Shown piece after piece: positions 60,162 to 64,000 of a DNA stretch of 64,000 nt (positions are counted from its first letter, which is position 1; each line of letters starts with the position of its first letter). Under the pieces are notes generated by a model. That model did no database searches. It was not told where the DNA came from and was given only the letters and a program-made list of their open reading frames with translations. The translations under genes and the position numbers were made by a program. Source of the stretch: Bacteroidales bacterium (GTDB lineage: Bacteria > Bacteroidota > Bacteroidia > Bacteroidales > UBA932). The stretch lies in NCBI GenBank assembly GCA_017415715.1, contig JAFQFD010000020.1:46139-110138 (forward strand), read 5' to 3'.

Positions 60162-61480
60162 TTAGTATAAGTCGAATGTGCTTCTCTTTCTTTTCTGCTC
60201 CTTTGCTGGCTGCGTCTCTTGAACCCCTTGGTCATCGATTGTTTCGTCCGGTGCAGCCAGCCTCTTTGCATTCCTCTGATCCTTATGCTGTCCTGATGAG
60301 TCGGCGATCAATGCCTTGGTCAGTGTGTTTCCAAGCATCGGGTGCCTGTCGAACATCTCGATCACTTTCTGCTCAGCCCCGCAGACTATCGCCTTGACTT
60401 CCGGCTCCAGCTGCTGACGATTGAAGTATTCTATCCTGGCAAGCTGCTCCGCATCGCCCGGCTGCCTGTCGGCAAGCGCCATCGGCTGAATGTATTTCGA
60501 TTCGAGCAGGAACTGGAGCGATCCGTCGTCATTGACAGCAAGGACAGTGTCGAGATTGTCAGGATCATATTTGACATTCCATCTGATATGAGAATACCTG
60601 CGGAAATTGATGTCAAAGCAGTCGTATGTTCGTTTGGATCCGAGCAGTCTGATGTTCAGTCCGGATCCCTCCAGCGCGTTCTTATATCCGGTCTCAGCTC
60701 CGAATGTCAGCAGGTACTGCTGCTGTGGCAGTGGCAGCCTGCGGTCTTCCGCCGTCTTGCTCCATCCGGCCACAAACTCGGCCCGTTTCTGTTTGCGTTC
60801 TACCTCGATGATCCTGCGGATCTGCTCGCGGCATCCGGCTTCATCCGGAAAGCCTCGTTTCATTCTGTTCAACGCATCTGAATTCGGCTGCCTGTTCTTA
60901 TCCGAGGTGATACCGAATCCGGACCAGTTAGGCATCAGATGACAGTATGTGTCGTTAAGGTGCCGGAAGTATCTCTCAATCGGCTTAGCCTTGGCATTTC
61001 CGACCTTTGCAGGCGTTATCTTATCACCGACGACGGCGTATGTAGGGAACATCGTTTTGAGGGCGTAGTGGTCGCTTTGGATCTGATTTGATCTGTATCG
61101 CTGGCCGAACAGTTCCGCAGTATGATTCACGGCGTTCCTCATTGCTTCCTTGATGAGCTCCGCATTCTCCTGTTTGCCGATGGCGTAACCGATAGGATAT
61201 TTCTTGTAGGCATCCAGCACCACAACAACAGTGAGACGGTTGTGATAGGTGGTGACAGATTTGCCTTTGCGGGTCACGGTCTCCTGATAGTACAGCTCGA
61301 CATCCCATCCGTCCAAGCTCCACAGATACATCGGTGCTGATGGCGCGCTTCTCTTGACCTGCATTGACCTCTGACTATAGAACTGTCTTTCTCCCAGTCT
61401 TCCGGCTGACACTTCAAGATCGTACTTGATTCTCCACGATCTGACCGCAGAGGATGTAATGCTGTGCCAGTTCATTTTTT
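60162..61480 (-). CDS. MuA-type transposase, C-terminal part (catalytic)
   Basis: About 439 residues from the frameshift point. The DDE core is complete: LWSLDGWDVELYY (first Asp), NQIQSDHYALKTM (second Asp), and KAKPIERYFRHLND (Glu), followed by the nonspecific DNA-binding barrel (RRYSHIRWNVKYDPDNLDTVLAV). The tail is polar with a basic end (KEQKRKRSTFDLY), the MuB-contact region in Mu. The frame connects to the N-terminal part only if one A is removed from a run of seven. Joined, the protein has 672 residues (MuA has 663). Confidence 0.88.
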
Positions 61481-62181
61481 TCGGCCACGACATTATAGAG
61501 GCTTGCAATCTGCTCATTGTCCAGGTTGCGATAGTCCGACATGAGACGTACCATCAGCGCCTCCTGTTCCTCGTTGCTCACTTTGGCTGCGTTTGAGTTC
61601 CTGAACTTGCCGGAAACCAGCACCTCATAATTGGCCTTGCCACCCTTGAAAAACTCATTATACTTCTCCTGTAGGCGACGCGCATTCTCAGGCAGAGAGT
61701 TCGGGAATCTGTCGGCAATCCTCGGCAGCGCCTTGGCTGCGCGAGCCCAGAACTCGCCTCTGCGGACTTTCGGACGGCTCAGTTTCAGATGCTGCGAATC
61801 AGATCTGCTCAGTACCTCACGGAACGCTGCCAGGATTGAGGCATTATGCACATATTCCAGCTGCTTATCATCGGATAGCCCACGCACCGCGTCGATCCTA
61901 TACTCTGAGTAGAACTGGACTGCGTATGGATCCAATGTTATTCTGTCGATAAACTCACGGCTTTCAGCCTGGGCTTGCAGATCCGGATAGCGCTTGTAAA
62001 CCTCAATGCGGTACTTGGTCGGCAAACTGTCCACAACATACAGAGCTTCGCGTCCGTTACCGCCCAGCTGTACCTGGTCTATCTTACCAGAACGCTTATA
62101 CCACTTAATCATATCTGCCGATATGATACCAGCGGTCAGTTCTGCGTGCGATATGCAGTATTTTCCGTTATATAGCTCCAT
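61414..62181 (-). CDS. MuA-type transposase, N-terminal part (DNA-binding)
   Basis: From the ATG at 62181 (MELYNGKYCISHAEL) to a stop at 61414. The first 65 residues resemble the Mu enhancer-binding winged helix (ELTAGIISADMIKWYKRSGKID, GREALYVVDSLPTKYR), followed by the end-binding region (EFWARAAKALPRIADRFPNSLPENARRLQEKYNEF). Up to LYNVVAEK the frame is homologous to MuA; after the A7 tract (61475-61481) it goes out of frame and stops 22 codons later. Frameshift may be programmed, a mutation or a sequencing error. Confidence 0.8.
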   Translation of the reverse strand: MELYNGKYCISHAELTAGIISADMIKWYKRSGKIDQVQLGGNGREALYVVDSLPTKYRIEVYKRYPDLQAQAESREFIDRITLDPYAVQFYSEYRIDAVRGLSDDKQLEYVHNASILAAFREVLSRSDSQHLKLSRPKVRRGEFWARAAKALPRIADRFPNSLPENARRLQEKYNEFFKGGKANYEVLVSGKFRNSNAAKVSNEEQEALMVRLMSDYRNLDNEQIASLYNVVAEKNELAQHYILCGQIVENQVRS

Positions 62182-62254
62182 GTTAAACTCTTTGTTACTT
62201 TGGTCCCGCGTCGGTATCGCTCCGAACAACGCCCTGGCGTTCGCGGGGAAATCG

Positions 62255-62262
62255 TATCTTTG
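62255..62262 (+). promoter_or_regulatory. -7 box for the plus-strand early gene
   Basis: TATCTTTG, 25 bp upstream of the ATG at 62288, matches the host consensus. A small stem (GAAC-ACGCC/GGCGTTC, 62225-62242) lies between it and the divergent transposase start. Confidence 0.5.
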
Positions 62263-62287
62263 CGCTGCTAACTACAAATCACGATTT

Positions 62288-62530
62288 ATGATATATGATT
62301 TTTCAGGCGGTGAGGACGGGCTCGCCTATGCCAAGAAAGAAGCAGCTGCCATCAAGTCCCGGATGGTCTGTCCCGTCCATCATCGTAAAGTCTTATTCTC
62401 CGCCGACTATGATCTGAATGGGACTCATGCGTATATAACTCGCTACTGCTGTAGAGAACACGCGCAGAGAGTGGCGGATGCGTTTGAGGAAGCCCAACTC
62501 TTTGACTTCGTAGAAATCGAAGACATTTAG
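62288..62530 (+). CDS. Small Cys/His protein divergent from the transposase
   Basis: An 80-residue protein starting MIYDFSGGEDGLAYAK. It holds CPVHH and, 25 or so residues later, CCREH, an arrangement that could bind zinc. The end is acidic (FDFVEIEDI). It has a good promoter and is the only plus-strand gene in the early block. It overlaps the minus-strand MAKHHK-type gene by 138 bases. I do not recognise it; a regulator of the transposition genes is a reasonable guess. Confidence 0.5.
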   Translation: MIYDFSGGEDGLAYAKKEAAAIKSRMVCPVHHRKVLFSADYDLNGTHAYITRYCCREHAQRVADAFEEAQLFDFVEIEDI

Positions 62531-62689
62531 AACATAGTTTCCGAAACAATCTATCCCGGTCGAGGTGATTGTAGCATGGTCAAGCGACCTTTTCCATGCC
62601 CTGATTCTCAAATTGTGGATCTCCTCTTTGGTGAATTCTGCTCCTTGCTTATAGGCGGTGAGCAGCAGGTGCTTGTGATGCTTTGCCAT
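62393..62689 (-). CDS. MAKHHK-type small protein
   Basis: A 98-residue frame from the ATG at 62689 (MAKHHKHLLLTAYKQG). The first 55 residues look coding and resemble the gene at 56290-56523; the last 45 lie antisense to the plus-strand gene and may be fortuitous. It follows DGR target 2 by 30 bases on the same strand. One of the two overlapping frames may be wrong. Confidence 0.4.
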   Translation of the reverse strand: MAKHHKHLLLTAYKQGAEFTKEEIHNLRIRAWKRSLDHATITSTGIDCFGNYVLNVFDFYEVKELGFLKRIRHSLRVFSTAVASYIRMSPIQIIVGGE

Positions 62690-62719
62690 AGGAAAGAGTA
62701 AATTTGAAAGGTTCAAAAC

Positions 62720-63526
62720 CTAATATCGAAAAGCGGACACCGCACGCACATAGGTATCGACGAGCCTACTGCTGCCGTACGCGAGGCCATTGCTCATACC
62801 GACGCCCCACGCACACCACTCATCTTTAACAATGCTTGACCAGTAGCAGCCAGGAACGACAGGAGGGCATCCCATCGCAAGGAAACAGGCATTTATCTCC
62901 TTAAGGTGCTCAGACATGATCTGGAGCTGCTTGACCGTTGGAAGACACCAAGCCCTTGAATCACTGCTATCCACACTGTAGTTCTCGCAGAACTCTGCTG
63001 CCGGAGCACCGATGAAGTCAAACTGAGAATCCCCATCCTTATCAGTGTGCTTGATTCCCTCGTATTCCTTGACGATTCTGTTAGTAGCGGAATGGCAGTC
63101 CAGGCTTTCTTTGTTCGTTTCGAGCGTCTCTGTTCCCTTGCCCTTACCCTGCGCGCTGAACTGCGCCACTACGGTGTTGTGCGGGGCCACAACGAACGCA
63201 CATTCCTTTGTGATGACAACGGCTCCATGAGGTGTCATGGAATGTTTATCCCATTCTTTCCTGTCAACAAGATTGCCCTCTGAGTCAAGACACCATACAC
63301 CGTTGCCCTTGAGTCCAAGCTGCTCATCACCGAACAGCTCTCTGAGCATGACCTGAGCATTGCGGTTTGCACTGCTGAACATGTCCTTTACTTCCTGATC
63401 TGTTAAAATTGTCTTCATATACTTTGGTTTATTAAGATTAAGAACGTCATTAAAGAATTGTGAAGCCTTAGGCGTATCAAGGTCAAGATCATCGATGATT
63501 ATATATGGCCTCGGCCCTGGTCTCAT
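62720..63526 (-). CDS. DGR target 2: early-operon C-type-lectin-fold protein
   Basis: 268 residues from 63526, where ATGA overlaps the upstream gene; an alternative start at 63418 (MKTILTDQEVKDMF) gives 232. The N-terminal part (NGVWCLDSEGNLVDRKEWDKHSM, GAVVITKECAFVVAPHNTVV) is not seen in target 1. The C-terminal 75 residues have the same lectin-like core: RAWCLPTVKQLQIMSEHLKE, GCYWSSIVKDEWCAWGVG, then the variable region ending TYVRAVSAFRY. VR2 forms the last 31 codons. It lies in the early block, coupled to a two-helix membrane protein, so it is unlikely to be a standard tail fibre. Role unknown. Confidence 0.85.
   Translation of the reverse strand: MRPGPRPYIIIDDLDLDTPKASQFFNDVLNLNKPKYMKTILTDQEVKDMFSSANRNAQVMLRELFGDEQLGLKGNGVWCLDSEGNLVDRKEWDKHSMTPHGAVVITKECAFVVAPHNTVVAQFSAQGKGKGTETLETNKESLDCHSATNRIVKEYEGIKHTDKDGDSQFDFIGAPAAEFCENYSVDSSDSRAWCLPTVKQLQIMSEHLKEINACFLAMGCPPVVPGCYWSSIVKDEWCAWGVGMSNGLAYGSSRLVDTYVRAVSAFRY
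62728..62821 (-). repeat. Variable repeat 2 (VR2), remote
   Basis: 94 bp at the 3' end of target 2, 26 kb from the template. I count 22 differences from the TR, all at template adenines. Twelve of them are the same substitution as in VR1. A small hairpin (AGGTT-TTG-AACCT, 62708-62720) lies just past its end. Confidence 0.93.
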
Positions 63527-63753
63527 ACCTTTTCCTCCTCCATCAGTTCATCCGGAAGCAGCCTCCTGCGCGACCAGTATTTATAAAGGAGGTAGCACAG
63601 CCCCCATAACCCGAAGCCAATGAATTTTGACAGGAGAAAATCCTGCATCCAGGTCTGGTCATTCACCGGCTCGCCAGCGAGAAAGAGGACGCCAACCCAT
63701 CCGAGTGCTGCGATCAGGGTTGATCTGAGGTGTTTTGAAAATTCTGATTTCAT
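63523..63753 (-). CDS. Small two-helix membrane protein coupled to DGR target 2
   Basis: A 76-residue protein with two hydrophobic helices (STLIAALGWVGVLFLAG and FIGFGLWGLCYLLYKYW) and a basic-acidic tail (SRRRLLPDELMEEEKV). Its stop overlaps the start of target 2 (ATGA), so the two are made together. It may anchor or export the variable protein, or be an unrelated superinfection or holin-type protein; no family is recognised. Confidence 0.6.
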   Translation of the reverse strand: MKSEFSKHLRSTLIAALGWVGVLFLAGEPVNDQTWMQDFLLSKFIGFGLWGLCYLLYKYWSRRRLLPDELMEEEKV

Positions 63754-63755
63754 GA

Positions 63756-63932
63756 TTATTTGGTATTTATGATTTGTTCCATTCCTCCGCGCTTGATGGC
63801 TACATAGCGGATCTTCTTTGCCAGACTGCTGTTGGTCTTTCCGTTCAAAGCGTCACGCACCGTCGGATAGGTCGTGTTGAAGTATTTTTTGAGAAATACC
63901 TTCTCGCCATTTGCGACTAATATCTTCGCCAT
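63756..63932 (-). CDS. Small HTH-type early regulator (Ner-like position)
   Basis: 58 residues from the ATG at 63932 (MAKILVANGEKVFLKK). The pattern KVFLKKYFNTTYPTVRDALNGKTNSSLAKKIRYVAIKRGG is a compact helix-turn-helix. It is the first gene after the early promoter, the place of ner in Mu, which shuts down repressor and early transcription. Assignment by position and fold pattern only. Confidence 0.6.
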   Translation of the reverse strand: MAKILVANGEKVFLKKYFNTTYPTVRDALNGKTNSSLAKKIRYVAIKRGGMEQIINTK

Positions 63933-63992
63933 ATTGCTCTCTTTTTTAATTTTCTTAACTTTGTCCGCATCTTTCACTGATGAAAGGTGTTG

Positions 63993-64000
63993 CAAATATA
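63993..64000 (-). promoter_or_regulatory. Early promoter -7 box at the window edge
   Basis: CAAATATA on the plus strand is TATATTTG on the minus strand, 61 bp upstream of the first early gene. The -33 region and the divergent repressor gene would lie beyond the window. Confidence 0.5.

Larger units (their letters stand above)
30160..64000. mobile_element. Mu-like (transposable) myovirus prophage, right end to early region
   Basis: Everything from the fimbrillin break to the window edge is one phage: MuA/MuB-type transposition genes, Gam-like and GemA-like early genes, terminase, DUF935 portal, MuF head protein, gpI-like protease, sheath, tube, tape measure and baseplate. The right end is in this window; the left end, with the repressor and the 5-bp target duplication, is beyond 64000. 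Unlike phage Mu, the late genes lie in two divergent blocks and the early block converges with one of them. A DGR, a toxin domain and a tRNA are carried. DGR-bearing transposable phages of Bacteroides (hankyphages) are the closest type I know of; I cannot test the relationship here. Confidence 0.9.

Noticed and set aside
63956-63963. Plus-strand TAACTTTG near the window edge as a promoter
   Set aside because: It points into the antisense strand of the early operon and no plus-strand gene follows; probably chance in an AT-rich leader.
1-64000. CRISPR array, rRNA operon or plasmid-type origin
   Set aside because: No regular repeat-spacer arrays, rRNA sequence or replication-initiator gene were seen on reading both strands.

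Overview
The window is a piece of a Bacteroidota (most likely Bacteroidales) chromosome with a large Mu-like, contractile-tailed prophage occupying its right half. The host assignment rests on many sigma-ABfr type -7 boxes (TAnnTTTG), very weak Shine-Dalgarno sequences, fimbrillin and BspA-like surface proteins, DUF368 and DUF6913 genes and the rpsO-pnp pair. I do not name a genus.

1-2.3 kb holds debris of a mobile element: an XRE regulator cut by the window edge, a coiled-coil membrane protein, the 3' end of a relaxase and a truncated AAA ATPase. 2.3-29.3 kb is ordinary chromosome: a Schlafen/AlbA_2 protein, an M20/M42 peptidase, a voltage-sensor channel with an odd filter, mutT, vsr, a DUF368 lipid carrier transporter, a PfkB kinase, a lipid flippase-like protein, a small GNAT, xth, cysS, two small outer-membrane proteins, a 5'-nucleotidase lipoprotein, pnp, rpsO, a membrane AraC regulator, a 1032-residue BspA-like lipoprotein, a YgjP-type metalloprotease, a MATE exporter, truB (with a palindromic element inserted in frame) and rpiB.

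At about 30.17 kb a fimbrillin-type lipoprotein gene is broken by the end of the prophage, marked by two 22-bp repeats that look like transposase binding sites. The prophage continues past the right edge of the window. Its gene blocks are: (a) 30.3-31.5 kb, a thymidylate-synthase-fold enzyme with the Asp that marks dCMP specificity, and two candidate structured RNAs; (b) 31.5-49.0 kb, minus strand: prohead protease, capsid, lysis genes, tail sheath, tube, chaperone with a -1 frameshift, tape measure, baseplate and fibre; (c) 49.1-49.3 kb, an initiator-like tRNA and palindromes between divergent late operons; (d) 49.3-56.3 kb, plus strand: terminase, portal, MuF head protein, tail completion; (e) 56.3-64 kb, minus strand: early genes, with a split MuA-type transposase, MuB-type ATPase, a RecA-like ATPase, GemA-like and Gam-like proteins.

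The most exciting content is a complete diversity-generating retroelement (DGR) inside the baseplate block: target gene 1 with its variable repeat, Avd, template repeat and reverse transcriptase. A second variable repeat lies 26 kb away in an early-operon gene. Every one of the 21 (VR1) and 22 (VR2) differences I counted falls on a template adenine. A second notable system is a MuF head protein ending in a papain-like (Tox-PL type) toxin domain, with a candidate immunity gene on the opposite strand. The portal gene feeds into this MuF frame through a textbook -1 frameshift signal (slippery T TTT TTC, 5-nt spacer, 6-bp GC stem), so a portal-MuF-toxin fusion is predicted.
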